Counted from the first letter of the stretch, positions 37,347 through 46,415 are shown. The stretch: 64,000 nucleotides of DNA from Blautia hydrogenotrophica DSM 10507 (GCF_034356035.1 NZ_CP136423.1:1178001-1242000), one strand, 5' to 3'. Notes: a model not told the origin generated them from the sequence alone. Translations and numbers: made by a program.

Positions 37347-38225
37347 ATGTCGATGAAATCAGAGTATGGGTTCTATATGCAGCAGCAGAATGCGCTAAAG
37401 GCAAGCGGAAACGGTCGATTTTTTACAGACCAGGAAAGCAGGTATACAGAGCCTTTTCAGATTTATGGAAATCTATACTATGTGGGAGATTCGTGGGTAT
37501 GTGTACATCTTGTGGACACAGGAGATGGATTGCTGATGTTCGACGCGGGAAACTGCGGTGCTCAGGCCATGTTGGTTTATTCTATATGGAAGGCAGGATT
37601 TGATCCAGCTGATGTAAAATGGATAATTCTCTCCCATGGACACATGGACCATTTTGGAGCAGCTAATTTTTTTAAAAGAATGTTTGGAACTAAAATCTAT
37701 TTAAGTGAACCAGACGCTAAGATGTTCCGGGAGCATCCAGAACAGTCTATGGTGCAGATCAGTGGAAATTGTATGGATGAGTTGTTTGAGCCGGATGTGG
37801 AAATTCATGATGGAGAGCGACTAAAATTTGGCAGTACAGAAATTCAGTTTTATCTGGTACCGGGGCACACAGAAGGGTGTATCGCCTGCTTTTTCGATGT
37901 GACAGACGGCAAAGAGAAAAAACGTGTGGGATATTATGGTGGATTTGGTTTTAACACGCTCCAAAAAGACTTTTTGATGGAGATTGGAGATATGACTTTT
38001 GAGATGCGAAGGAAGTATCTGAATTCTTTGAAAAAAGTGAGAGATGAAGAGGTAGAATTGTTTATGGGCAACCATACCGCTAATGTGGATTTACTTGCCA
38101 AGCGTAAATATATGCAGGAACACCCAGATAAAAATCCTTTTTTGGACAGCCAAGCTTGGAAAGAATATCTGGATGAAAAGTATGAAGAGTTGTTGCAGTT
38201 GATGAATGATCCGAGACAGAACTAA
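37347..38225 (+). CDS. Metallo-beta-lactamase-fold hydrolase
   Basis: This 292-residue protein has the metal motif SHGHMDHFGA (HxHxDH) and the later His in VPGHTEGC. The usual bridging Asp strand (normally ...GD) reads GYYGGFGFN, so one metal ligand seems replaced by Gly. Family members include lactonases, glyoxalase II and thioesterases. Within an acid-sugar operon a lactonase opening an aldonolactone would make sense, but that is inference. A hairpin separates it from the transporter gene, so its expression may differ. Confidence 0.8.
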   Translation: MSMKSEYGFYMQQQNALKASGNGRFFTDQESRYTEPFQIYGNLYYVGDSWVCVHLVDTGDGLLMFDAGNCGAQAMLVYSIWKAGFDPADVKWIILSHGHMDHFGAANFFKRMFGTKIYLSEPDAKMFREHPEQSMVQISGNCMDELFEPDVEIHDGERLKFGSTEIQFYLVPGHTEGCIACFFDVTDGKEKKRVGYYGGFGFNTLQKDFLMEIGDMTFEMRRKYLNSLKKVRDEEVELFMGNHTANVDLLAKRKYMQEHPDKNPFLDSQAWKEYLDEKYEELLQLMNDPRQN

Positions 38226-38253
38226 GATAGGTAATGGAACTGCTTTAAACAGG

Positions 38254-38297
38254 AAATCCCTGCCGGTGTGGTGGAATACCGGCAGGGATTTTTTATT
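38254..38297. terminator. Bidirectional rho-independent terminator
   Basis: AAATCCCTGCCGG and CCGGCAGGGATTT form a 13-bp stem, followed by a T run on the plus strand and preceded by an A-rich tract for the minus strand. It ends the 30-38 kb operon and probably the convergent YitT-like gene. Confidence 0.9.
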
Positions 38298-39165
38298 CAA
38301 TATTTTCGTCGTTCAGTTTATGAAAATCTTTGTTTTCTCCAAATACGTGGACCAGGGGAACTACTTTTATGAAACAGTCAGACTTCTCATTTTTTATAAA
38401 ATTTCTGAGCTGAATATATTCTTTTGAATTACAGACACAGTCCATCTGTATTTTTTCTTTTCTTGTATATCCTCCGATCACGTTGGCGATGGTGACGCTT
38501 TTTTGAATCTTGTTGATGATAAAGTCTTCGATATTTCCCATGTCTGTTCCAATTAGCTGTACTTCATAGAGTTTAGGGCCGAGATTGAATACAATATGAT
38601 TCATACAGTTGATAAAGATCAGTTCTCCTACGAACGAATAAGCTACGATGTCTAGGCTGAATGCAGTCAGCATAATCAGCATGATCGCACATTCTATGGC
38701 GAGCATGACATTTTTTAGATCGGTGGTTTTGAATATACATTTTTTTAAAATTTTTGCCAGGGTGTCGGAACCCCCGTATGAATAACCAAGGCGATAAGGA
38801 ATGCCTGCACCCAGTCCGTAGATTACACCGAAACAAGCTACGGCAATCAGCTTTTCCTGGAAGATGATTTTTATATCCACCAAGTTTAATATCCAAAGTA
38901 CTGCTGGATACATGACAGACAGGATTACGATATTGGACATATCTTTTTTCCCCAGAGTCAGCCAAGTAATAAACAGAATTAGCAGGGTAATTCCATAATA
39001 AATCAGAGCATAATTTACCCCGATGAATTTTGAGAGCGTCATGGAAAGTCCCGTGACGCCAGTGACAGCGAAGCCATTGGGAATCGCGACCCAGTTTGTG
39101 GCTATACTACAGAGTAGACAGCCAACGATTAGCATCAATGGTTTTCTGAATGGTATTTTTTCCAT
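38293..39165 (-). CDS. YitT family membrane protein (DUF161 + DUF2179)
   Basis: This 290-residue protein has five to six membrane helices in the first 200 residues, with the family stretch GIPYRLGYSYGGSDTLAKIL. A soluble C-terminal DUF2179 domain follows (about 205-280, including VIGGYTRKEK). GAGAGGAG precedes the ATG. Function of the family is not established; ion or small-molecule transport is assumed. It is a single-gene unit. The gap 39166-39448 upstream holds only AT-rich promoter-like sequence. Confidence 0.88.
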   Translation of the reverse strand: MEKIPFRKPLMLIVGCLLCSIATNWVAIPNGFAVTGVTGLSMTLSKFIGVNYALIYYGITLLILFITWLTLGKKDMSNIVILSVMYPAVLWILNLVDIKIIFQEKLIAVACFGVIYGLGAGIPYRLGYSYGGSDTLAKILKKCIFKTTDLKNVMLAIECAIMLIMLTAFSLDIVAYSFVGELIFINCMNHIVFNLGPKLYEVQLIGTDMGNIEDFIINKIQKSVTIANVIGGYTRKEKIQMDCVCNSKEYIQLRNFIKNEKSDCFIKVVPLVHVFGENKDFHKLNDENIE

Positions 39166-39448
39166 AATTTCTCCTCTCTTTTGTTATGTCCTCCACGGAT
39201 GATTGTTCACATGTTTGACAGGAGACGAAGATGATGTCCTTGCCAGTGGAGGGCAAGAACATCTTATCACAAAAATTGGGAAATGTCTTTCTGATTGTTG
39301 ACATTAAATAGTTGACAGCTGATATGTGGGTATTTATACTTAAAAGTTAATTCTAACCAATTCGTGTTACAGGAGATTCTTTTCACAGATTCTATGTTTT
39401 TTATGTGATAATTTAAAATAATATATTTTAAAGATAGAAAGTGTTTTT

Positions 39449-39871
39449 ATGTATTATCAAGATGACTGGCTATTGCGTCAAATAGAAGTGTTCGGATTAT
39501 TTTTAAGGCGATTACTTAATGGATACAAAGATGAGAAAATGTCAATGTATGAATTGGAACAAATGTCTTTGACTCAAAACACAGTGTATAAAAAGGTATG
39601 TAAGTTAATAGAACAAAATAAAATATGTGAAGCAGAAAATGTTATATATGAGATGCTGGACAATAAAAATGATAGGGATTCAATAGAAGCTGCCATTTTG
39701 TTTTATTATAAGATAAATAAAATGACAGAATTAGAGCTGAGAGAGTGTAACTTTTCTAGGAATGAAATACTTTCTGGCCTTATAAAAATCTCTAAAATGT
39801 GTAATCTGGATGACGTATTTACCTATATAGATAATCTGGGATATGATTCAGAGACTGATATGTTTCAATAA
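39449..39871 (+). CDS. Small DUF6483-like helical protein
   Basis: This 140-residue acidic protein begins MYYQDDWLLRQIEVFGLFLRR. A predicted helical repeat core follows (KKVCKLIEQNKICEAENVIYE resembles a TPR-like pair). I recall this N-terminal pattern in DUF6483 proteins of Firmicutes. There is no signal peptide. It lies alone between convergent and divergent neighbours and ends at a terminator. Codon use is more AT-rich than the neighbours. Function is unknown. Confidence 0.7.
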   Translation: MYYQDDWLLRQIEVFGLFLRRLLNGYKDEKMSMYELEQMSLTQNTVYKKVCKLIEQNKICEAENVIYEMLDNKNDRDSIEAAILFYYKINKMTELELRECNFSRNEILSGLIKISKMCNLDDVFTYIDNLGYDSETDMFQ

Positions 39872-39948
39872 TAGATATTAACGGGAATGAAAGCAGTTAT
39901 AAAGGGAAGAGAATGGAATGACTCTTTCTCTGATATTTAAGAAAGAAG

Positions 39949-39981
39949 TGGCGTTGGATGTTATCTTTCCAACGCCATTTT
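39949..39981. terminator. Terminator hairpin
   Basis: TGGCGTTGGA (39949-39958) pairs with TCCAACGCCA (39968-39977), followed by TTTT. It separates the small helical protein from the convergent Fic-like gene. Confidence 0.85.
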
Positions 39982-39994
39982 GGGGTTTATCTGT

Positions 39995-40684
39995 TTAGGA
40001 GAGGGGAAGAAGGCTACAAGAGAGTTTTTCGCCCTCTAAGACGGAGACGGTGATCAGTTCTGTGAGAGAGTCAATTTCCGGAAAGACTGGTTTCTGGGAG
40101 GCTTTTATGGCTTCGAAATACTCGCCGCAGCGGAAGGCGGGGAGCAGGGCGATTCCATATCCGTCTCTTAGGAGGAGCAGATTTAAGAACAGGTATGCCA
40201 CACAGAAATTTCCATGACTGAAAGGGCAGATGTCTAGAATTCGCTTGTGGCTGAGCGAAGCGAACTCAATAGGATGAAACTGTTTCCTGGAATAATCCAT
40301 CTGTTGGAAAAAATGTTGTATCAGGTGAGGAATTTCCTCAGACGCAGGCGGTGTGTAAGCTGTTCTGAATACATGTAGGTCATCAAAGCGATATTGACCG
40401 GCCTGTCCTTTATCTGTATCCGCATAGAGCAGACTGTGAAGAGAGAGCAGAGTGTCCTCACCGAGTTCAGTCTGAACAGTCTGTACCATGTAATCATAAG
40501 CTTTGGAAAGTCCAAGGATGCGGTCTTCTTGTGTGGCAGGGATTTCTTCCAGTGCGCAACAGGTGGAAAGTAAGTGAGGTTTTAGTTGTCTGTTCAGGTT
40601 TTTATGCACGTCTGGGGAAAGTCGGTAGTATGTCTGAAGCTTTTGTCTGTAGAAATCAATGTTTTGCAGTAACTGCTTATTCAT
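39995..40684 (-). CDS. Fic-fold protein with degenerate active-site motif
   Basis: This 229-residue protein follows the Fic/DOC plan: GQYRFDDLHVF, the TPPASEEIPHLIQHF flap region, and a core helix. Where active Fic proteins have HPFxDGNGRxxR, this one reads CPFSHGNFCVAYLFLNLLL. The catalytic His is Cys, the acidic residue is His, and the Gly and both Arg residues are gone. AMP transfer is therefore unlikely. It may be a decaying gene or a pseudoenzyme with a binding role. It starts 27 bp after a broken regulator gene on the same strand. Confidence 0.75.
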   Translation of the reverse strand: MNKQLLQNIDFYRQKLQTYYRLSPDVHKNLNRQLKPHLLSTCCALEEIPATQEDRILGLSKAYDYMVQTVQTELGEDTLLSLHSLLYADTDKGQAGQYRFDDLHVFRTAYTPPASEEIPHLIQHFFQQMDYSRKQFHPIEFASLSHKRILDICPFSHGNFCVAYLFLNLLLLRDGYGIALLPAFRCGEYFEAIKASQKPVFPEIDSLTELITVSVLEGEKLSCSLLPLS

Positions 40685-40710
40685 GGAATTTCTTCCTTTC
40701 CAGTGAAAAA

Positions 40711-41028
40711 TTATTTTTGTCTTGATTCTCTTAGGTAATTGTATAAAACGGCCTGAGAAATGGATAACGACTCGCAGACTTGGGAAAAGCAGTCTTTGAC
40801 GTCAAATACTCCTTGTGTCCATCTTCATCCACAGATTCTAATATGGTATCGATCAGCAGATTTTCCTTTAAATGATATCCTATAGAACGGCCAACAATGT
40901 GGCCGTTGGAGATAAAAATAATTTTTTTCTAATAAATCATGCAGTACGATCTCAGTATTGTTACCCATAAGTTTCATCAGTCCTTTGGCTGTCTGTATGA
41001 TGATATTCCGATTATATGTAGAATTTAT
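40711..41028 (-). pseudogene. YheO/DauR-like PAS-HTH regulator, frameshifted
   Basis: On the minus strand three frames carry consecutive pieces of one protein. The first reads IIIQTAKGLMKLMGNNTEIVL then HDLLEKNYF; the second NGHIVGRSIGYHLKENLLID and TILESVDEDG; the third QVCESLSISQAVLYNYLRES and RQK before a stop. The order matches the PAS-like domain and C-terminal HTH of YheO/DauR-type regulators. At least two frameshifts disrupt it, and the N-terminal part is missing. The HTH-coding end directly precedes the Fic-like gene. Confidence 0.65.
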
Positions 41029-41128
41029 ATGATTACCACTTTTGTAATTTTTTATAGAATATCATAAAAAACTGGAAAAAACAAACAATAAGGAGATAGA
41101 AAAATTATATAAACAATAATTATTTTAA

Positions 41129-41442
41129 GTAAATTATGCCAAGTTCTGCGGAGGATGTGGAGTGTTGCTGCGGTTGATTGGCAAGGTGCTCATAGAATTA
41201 GGACAGGATAAGAATGTGATAGCAGCTATCGGTGTGGCGATGCAGGGAGGTACTGTTAATTGTACTGTAAAATATGGAGAAGAGGAGATTAAAATCCCGG
41301 TAAGCAGACACCAGATTTGCTCTTGGTTATGAATACACCGGCTTATATGAAATTCGAGGATATGGTAAAACCAGGAGGAATTGTGCTGGTGAACAGTGAT
41401 ATGCTTACCTCAGATGAAGAGGTGAAGGAAAGTGTCAGGTAG
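41129..41442 (+). pseudogene. 2-oxoacid:ferredoxin oxidoreductase beta/gamma remnant
   Basis: The first part (KFCGGCGVLLRLIGKVLIEL) resembles the thiamine-diphosphate site of the beta subunit, normally CPGCGH. It then switches to a gamma-subunit pattern (MQGGTVNCTV... and, after a frameshift near 41310, LLLVMNTPAYMKFEDMVKPG and GIVLVNSD). A stop at 41330 and the shift to another frame show it is dead. It looks like a deletion that fused parts of two adjacent subunit genes of a branched-chain or indolepyruvate-type complex. Confidence 0.6.
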
Positions 41443-41497
41443 AATTAGCAGGTGTACGTATTGGGTACAAGTTTTCTTCAGATACTTTGACAGTGCA

Positions 41498-41722
41498 ATG
41501 AATAAATGTAGACTGACCTTTAATGTGAAAAGTTTGGCTCTTGTAGCGGCTGTGGGACTTCTAGAAGACGAGGAACATGTGAAAAAAGCCGTGGATTTGA
41601 ATTATGAGTCTTTAGAATTGATTCCAGATTATTGCGAAGAGAACCATTTGGATTCGTATCAGTACTGGAACTATTGCACAGACGAAAAAATGTCTGGAAA
41701 AGCTGTCAAACGTATTGGATGA
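41498..41722 (+). pseudogene. HisC-like aminotransferase remnant
   Basis: A short open frame contains LTFNVKSLALVAAVGLLEDE followed by EHVKKAVDLNYE. This resembles the segment of class I/II aminotransferases such as HisC (..FNVNSLAQAAA..ALEDE..V). The PLP-binding lysine region and N-terminal domain are absent, and the C-terminal part drifts. With the oxidoreductase remnant upstream and brnQ downstream, it suggests a former branched-chain or aromatic amino acid degradation cluster. Confidence 0.5.
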
Positions 41723-41965
41723 AATTTGACGTCTGCGAGGGGATTCCTGTACAAAAAATAGAAATTTTGATTTTTTCCCAAATTGAGGCGTGAGCGAGGA
41801 TCTGCTGTACTGTTTAAAGTATGGAAGTTCTTTGTCTTGTGCAGAGGAATAGATTCATGGTATAGTATTATAATAGTATATTTTAGAAAATTAGGAATAG
41901 ATTTAACAGAGATTTTTAGGGAAAAATAGTTTTGAATCAAGTAATGTATAAGGAGAAGTGCGGGG

Positions 41966-43255
41966 ATGACGAAACAAAAGAAAAAAGGTAACATAGCAGT
42001 GATTGGGATGGCGCTGTTTGCCATGTTTTTTGGAGCAGGAAACTTAATTTTTCCTCCTTATTTGGGGTTAATTTCAGGAAAGTCCTGGGGAATAGGGCTT
42101 TTGTGCTTTGTGCTGGTAGATGTGGGAATGGCTTGTGTGGCGGTTTTCGCGATGTCTAGAGGAGACGGTACGATCGCTTCTGTGACAGGGATTATCGGTA
42201 GGAAAACAGCTGTCTTGATTAATACGGCGATTGTTGTCTGTATTGGGCCGCTTTTGGCGATTCCCAGGACAGCAGCGACGACTTTTGAGATGGCAGCTCT
42301 TCCATTGGTACCGGAATCAGCAAACTACAGAGCTGTCTTTTATATCGCGTTTTTCTTGGTTGCATTTTTGTTGACAATTCGTAAGTCAAAAGTTGTGGAT
42401 ATCGTGGGTAAATTTTTGACACCTGTGATGGTGATAGCGCTGGCGATCTTGATTTTTAAGGGGATTTTCTCGCCGATCGGAGAGATTCAGCCGGGAGTTC
42501 CATATACAGAGGCAGCTCAGGAGGGAATCATAGCGGGATATCAGACAATGGATATTTTGGCGGCCTTGGCGTTTGCGATCATAATTATTTCAAGTGTCCA
42601 CGAAAAAGGATACAAAGAAACGCGGGAGAGAAACTGGGCAATGATGGGAGCTTGTATTATTGCAGGAGCAGGTTTAACGTTTGTCTATGGAGGATTGACT
42701 TATCTTGGTGCTACCGTTTCAGGACAGTATGATTCATCAATCAGTCAGGCGGAACTGATTATGGAGATTATCAGAAATATTCTGGGCTATCGGGGAATGC
42801 AGCTTTTAGGAATTGTTGTAGGACTGGCGTGTATGACGACGGCGATTGGACTGATCTCTGCGTCTGCCTCATATTTTGAAGAATTGTTCAAAGGAAAAGT
42901 GAATTATCGGGTAATTGTCACTGTGATTACGCTGTTCAGTATTATTATTTCAAACTTTGGATTGTCAACAATTATTCAGATCGCAAATCCGATTTTGAAT
43001 CTGGTGTATCCCGTGGTTGTGACTTTGATTTTGTGTTCATTCCTCAGTGAAGACATGAAGAAAAGTTATTTTCCAAAAGGAGCAGCTTTGGGGGCTTTGC
43101 TGACAAGTGTTTGTATTGTTTTAGAATCTTTTGGTGTAGAGATAGGCGCTTTAAATATGTTGCCTTTAAATGAACTGGGATTGGAATGGATGCTTCCAGC
43201 CGTTGTTTTTGGATTGGTGGGGGTTTGCATCCAAAAATGCAAAAAAAATGTCTAA
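41966..43255 (+). CDS. brnQ: Branched-chain amino acid carrier BrnQ
   Basis: This 429-residue protein has about 12 membrane helices and the LIVCS-family N-terminus GMALFAMFFGAGNLIFPPYLG. It should import leucine, isoleucine and valine with a cation. The AAGGAGAAG site precedes the ATG. It is intact, unlike the fragmented genes upstream that may once have metabolised its substrates. The following gap (43256-43563) holds a promoter and no gene. Confidence 0.95.
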   Translation: MTKQKKKGNIAVIGMALFAMFFGAGNLIFPPYLGLISGKSWGIGLLCFVLVDVGMACVAVFAMSRGDGTIASVTGIIGRKTAVLINTAIVVCIGPLLAIPRTAATTFEMAALPLVPESANYRAVFYIAFFLVAFLLTIRKSKVVDIVGKFLTPVMVIALAILIFKGIFSPIGEIQPGVPYTEAAQEGIIAGYQTMDILAALAFAIIIISSVHEKGYKETRERNWAMMGACIIAGAGLTFVYGGLTYLGATVSGQYDSSISQAELIMEIIRNILGYRGMQLLGIVVGLACMTTAIGLISASASYFEELFKGKVNYRVIVTVITLFSIIISNFGLSTIIQIANPILNLVYPVVVTLILCSFLSEDMKKSYFPKGAALGALLTSVCIVLESFGVEIGALNMLPLNELGLEWMLPAVVFGLVGVCIQKCKKNV

Positions 43256-43483
43256 TAGGCAGAGAATTATATGGCAGGGATGAGATTACTTAAATAGGGA
43301 ATGATAATTTTATAGAAACGATATCCGTATACTCTGATGAATGAAAAGTTTTGACAGATAAACTGTTTTTTTATCGAAGTACGTCGTTGATTCTCGGTAC
43401 GGAAGGGGCTTTATGAACTTTTTTATAGGACTGAACGGTGAAGGGAGTAACGCGATGAATTTGTGAAATTTTTCAAAAAAGGG

Positions 43484-43511
43484 GTGCAAATGGAAAGTTT
43501 TGTGCTATAAT
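43484..43511 (+). promoter_or_regulatory. Promoter of the L,D-transpeptidase gene
   Basis: TATAAT at 43506-43511 is a consensus -10 in the context GTGCTATAATG. GTGCAA at 43484-43489 is a weak -35 at 16 bp. The same GTGCTATAAT context occurs before the surface protein gene at 57135. Confidence 0.6.
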
Positions 43512-43563
43512 GAAAAAGTTAAAAAATGAGGTAGGAAATTTTGTCGAGGAGAAATGAGAAATA

Positions 43564-45450
43564 ATGAGTGATAGAGAGGAAATCAAAAAAGAACCAGAAA
43601 ATGTTGATGATGAATCCTCGAAGGGACGGCTGTTTTCTACACAGGATATTTCGGATTTACAGCAGAAATTAGAAGATGCGGTACAGAATACGACAAATAG
43701 TGCCGATGACGACCCGCCGGAAGTTTCCAGTGCTCTTGCTCAGACACAAGAGGCGTTGAAAGCAGAAGTCGACAAGGATTTGTCAGAGAAAAAAGCACAA
43801 TCTGAAGAAAAAGCTCAGGACAGTGAGATCGCGGAGAATACAGAAAGTCAGGTAGACACAGGCGAGTTTGAAGATAAAGTGGATAAGGCAATGCAGAAAA
43901 TTGTTGCTGACACGGCAGGAGAGGAGCCTGTTTCGCAGCCAATTCAGCCGGTGAGACCATATGCCAGATACCGAGCGATGAGAGGTATACCAGAACCAGC
44001 CAGAATTCAAGGCAAAGCGCCTTATAAGATGAAGAAAAAGTATAAGGGGCTGAAAATAGCAGGAATTACGACAGCGATGCTGGTTGTGTTGGCAGGATGT
44101 GTGTATGGAGCCGGAACCTATTATTTTTCAAACAAGTTTTTTGTTGGCACTAGTATAAATGGGATCGACTGTTCCCAGATGACGGCGTCTGAAGTGGAAA
44201 ACATGATTGCCAGGAAGGTGGAAAATTATTCCATTGAGGTGAAAGCTCGGGATCAAGAGCCACAGATTATCGAGGGTAGCAGCATTGATTATCAGTATGT
44301 ACCCGATGGAGCTGTTGACAAATTATTGGATAAGCAAAAGCCGTATAAATGGGTTCAGGGGTTTTTTAAGGATACGACTTACACAGCAGAGGAGAATATT
44401 TCCTATGATAAGCAGAAGCTGAAAGACCAGATGATGAGTCTAAATTGTGCAAAAGAGGAAAATCAGGTGGCTCCAGCCAATGCATACGTGGCGTTTCAGG
44501 ATAATCAATTCGTGATTGTGCCGGAGACGGAGGGCAGCAAGCTTGAAATAAAAAAGGCGTATCAGACACTGAAAGATGCGGTGGCAGACAGTGTAAACGA
44601 GGTAGACTTTAGTGCTCAACCTGTGTATCAGAAAGCGGAAGTGACTCAGGACGATCCTAATCTAGCAAAGACGTTGGAAGAGTGTAATAACTACACGAAA
44701 GCCAGTATCACGTATACTTTCGGAGATCAGACAGAAACGTTGGATGCTAACACCATTAAAGACTGGTTACAATTTGATGAGAATGGACAGGTCATCAATG
44801 ACGAAGCAGCTTTTCGTCAAAAGATTACAGAGTATGTGGCAGGACTTGCACAGCGTCATGACACGCTAGGAACTAACCGGACAATTACGGCCACATCTGG
44901 CAGAACTGTGACAGTGGGTGGAGGAGAGTATGGTTGGCAGATTAACCAAAGTGCAGAAGTCGAACAGTTGTATAGTGAGATTACGACTGGCCAGACAGTT
45001 ACAAGAGAACCGAACTATTCTTCTTATGGAAGAGTCCATGGAGAGAATGATATTGGGAATACTTATATCGAGGTAGATTTGAGTGCACAGCACATGTATT
45101 TTTATCAAGATGGTTCTATAATTTTTGACTCAGAGTTCGTGTCAGGAAATATGAGCTATTCGGACCGAGCAACACCTACAGGTGTTTATAGTCTGTATTA
45201 TAAGAAAAGTCCGGATGTACTTCGAGGTAAAAAACTTCCAGATGGAAGTTATGAGTATGAGTCTCCGGTTACTTATTGGATGCCATTCTGTGGAGGCGTT
45301 GGATTTCACGACGCAAATTGGAGGAGTTCTTTTGGCGGTGATATTTATCTGACCAACGGGTCTCATGGATGCATTAACCTTCCGCCGGCGAAAGCCGCAG
45401 AATTGTATAATATTATAGATACGGGAATTCCAATTTTGATGTTCTATTAA
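43564..45450 (+). CDS. L,D-transpeptidase (YkuD) with peptidoglycan-binding-like domains
   Basis: This 628-residue protein makes 3-3 crosslinks in peptidoglycan or attaches proteins to it. It has a long acidic cytoplasmic N-terminus (about 1-155), one membrane anchor at about 163-190 (IAGITTAMLVVLAGCVYGAG), and two PG_binding_4-like segments (about 200-480). The C-terminal YkuD catalytic domain ends with SHGCINLPP, Cys603 being the nucleophile. The His of the active site lies in GGVGFHDANW. It is probably a single-gene unit with its own promoter and a strong terminator. Confidence 0.92.
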   Translation: MSDREEIKKEPENVDDESSKGRLFSTQDISDLQQKLEDAVQNTTNSADDDPPEVSSALAQTQEALKAEVDKDLSEKKAQSEEKAQDSEIAENTESQVDTGEFEDKVDKAMQKIVADTAGEEPVSQPIQPVRPYARYRAMRGIPEPARIQGKAPYKMKKKYKGLKIAGITTAMLVVLAGCVYGAGTYYFSNKFFVGTSINGIDCSQMTASEVENMIARKVENYSIEVKARDQEPQIIEGSSIDYQYVPDGAVDKLLDKQKPYKWVQGFFKDTTYTAEENISYDKQKLKDQMMSLNCAKEENQVAPANAYVAFQDNQFVIVPETEGSKLEIKKAYQTLKDAVADSVNEVDFSAQPVYQKAEVTQDDPNLAKTLEECNNYTKASITYTFGDQTETLDANTIKDWLQFDENGQVINDEAAFRQKITEYVAGLAQRHDTLGTNRTITATSGRTVTVGGGEYGWQINQSAEVEQLYSEITTGQTVTREPNYSSYGRVHGENDIGNTYIEVDLSAQHMYFYQDGSIIFDSEFVSGNMSYSDRATPTGVYSLYYKKSPDVLRGKKLPDGSYEYESPVTYWMPFCGGVGFHDANWRSSFGGDIYLTNGSHGCINLPPAKAAELYNIIDTGIPILMFY

Positions 45451-45459
45451 GTGGACTGA

Positions 45460-45506
45460 AAGGGGCGCAAAATCATCTGTTTTTGATGATTTTGCGCCCC
45501 CTTTGT
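45460..45506. terminator. Strong bidirectional terminator
   Basis: AGGGGCGCAAAATCATC pairs perfectly with GATGATTTTGCGCCCC around a T-rich loop, followed by CTTTG. It lies between the convergent transpeptidase and HAD genes. Confidence 0.92.
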
Positions 45507-45521
45507 TGCAGAAAATCATTG

Positions 45522-46145
45522 CTATTTGGAGAATAGAGAAACTAGGTCATAGGGTTCGGCTATGGTATAGTCATAATCAGGAACTTCACCAAAACCATAG
45601 GAGGCGTAGACAAAAGGAATTCCGGCTTCTTTTGAGGCAGTGTAGTCTCCCAAAGTATCCCCGATATAGATAGGAGACTTCAGGCGGTGTGTCTTCATCA
45701 GCTGTACAATATTCGGTCCTTTTGGCATACCTGTATCGCCAGAGCACAGATGTCCCTTAAAATAGTGATCGTATCCAGTGGACTGCAAGAAGACTTCTAC
45801 ATATCCGCTTTGGCAGTTACTGACAATGTAGAGAGGATATTTTTGAGAGAGAATTTTCAGTGTGTCTTCTAAGCGTGGATAAACTGGAGCGGTTTCTTTT
45901 AGTAGAAATTGGTGTTCTTTTTCACAGCACTTATTGATTAGGTTTAACTGGCGTTCTTTCGATTCTTTAGGAAACAAAGCCTGTGCGATTTCAGGAAGAA
46001 TCTTGCCAAAGAGAGGGGTCAAACTGGATGCCGTGATTTCCACATGGATATCAGGCTCCAAACGAACTACTTCACTCCATGCTTTTGCTACAATCTCAGT
46101 AGAGTTCCACAGCGTTCCGTCTACGTCAAAAATAATACTGTCCAT
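45522..46145 (-). CDS. HAD-superfamily phosphatase (phosphoglycolate phosphatase-like)
   Basis: This 207-residue protein has the nucleophile motif FDVDGTLWNS, motif II VSNCQS, a conserved Lys in GMPKGPN, and motif IV GDTLGDYTASKEAG. An alpha-helical cap lies at about residues 18-85. It should hydrolyse a small phosphomonoester in the cytoplasm; the exact substrate is open. It is a single gene on the minus strand, convergent with the transpeptidase. Confidence 0.88.
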   Translation of the reverse strand: MDSIIFDVDGTLWNSTEIVAKAWSEVVRLEPDIHVEITASSLTPLFGKILPEIAQALFPKESKERQLNLINKCCEKEHQFLLKETAPVYPRLEDTLKILSQKYPLYIVSNCQSGYVEVFLQSTGYDHYFKGHLCSGDTGMPKGPNIVQLMKTHRLKSPIYIGDTLGDYTASKEAGIPFVYASYGFGEVPDYDYTIAEPYDLVSLFSK

Positions 46146-46276
46146 TGACTATTGGTCTCCTTTTCTCATTTATGTATTTAGGTTTATTTTTTCATTTTAC
46201 TACATTTCTGAAAAAATTGAAATTCTTTTCGAGGTATGCTATCATGAAACGTAGTTGCGCAGTTACAGTTTAGGCT

Positions 46277-46415
46277 TCCAATATCCTGCGAGGTGTTTTT
46301 GTATATATTATATAAAAATCCCGAGACATATTCGCGCCGAACTGCTGTTTACGACAGTTTGTGTACATCATGAAGCGTGTTACTGATTACGAACTGCAAG
46401 TGAGTGAACAGTAAC
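46277..46415 (+). repeat. Structured intergenic region with second TCCAATATC motif
   Basis: TCCAATATCCTGCGAGGTGT (46277-46296) repeats the motif at 23861. Downstream are AACTG...CAGTT (46340-46358) and GTTACTG (46379-46385) pairing with CAGTAAC (46409-46415). No open frame is convincing here. The whole gap 46146-46441 lies upstream of sfsA and may carry a dispersed intergenic element. Confidence 0.45.
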
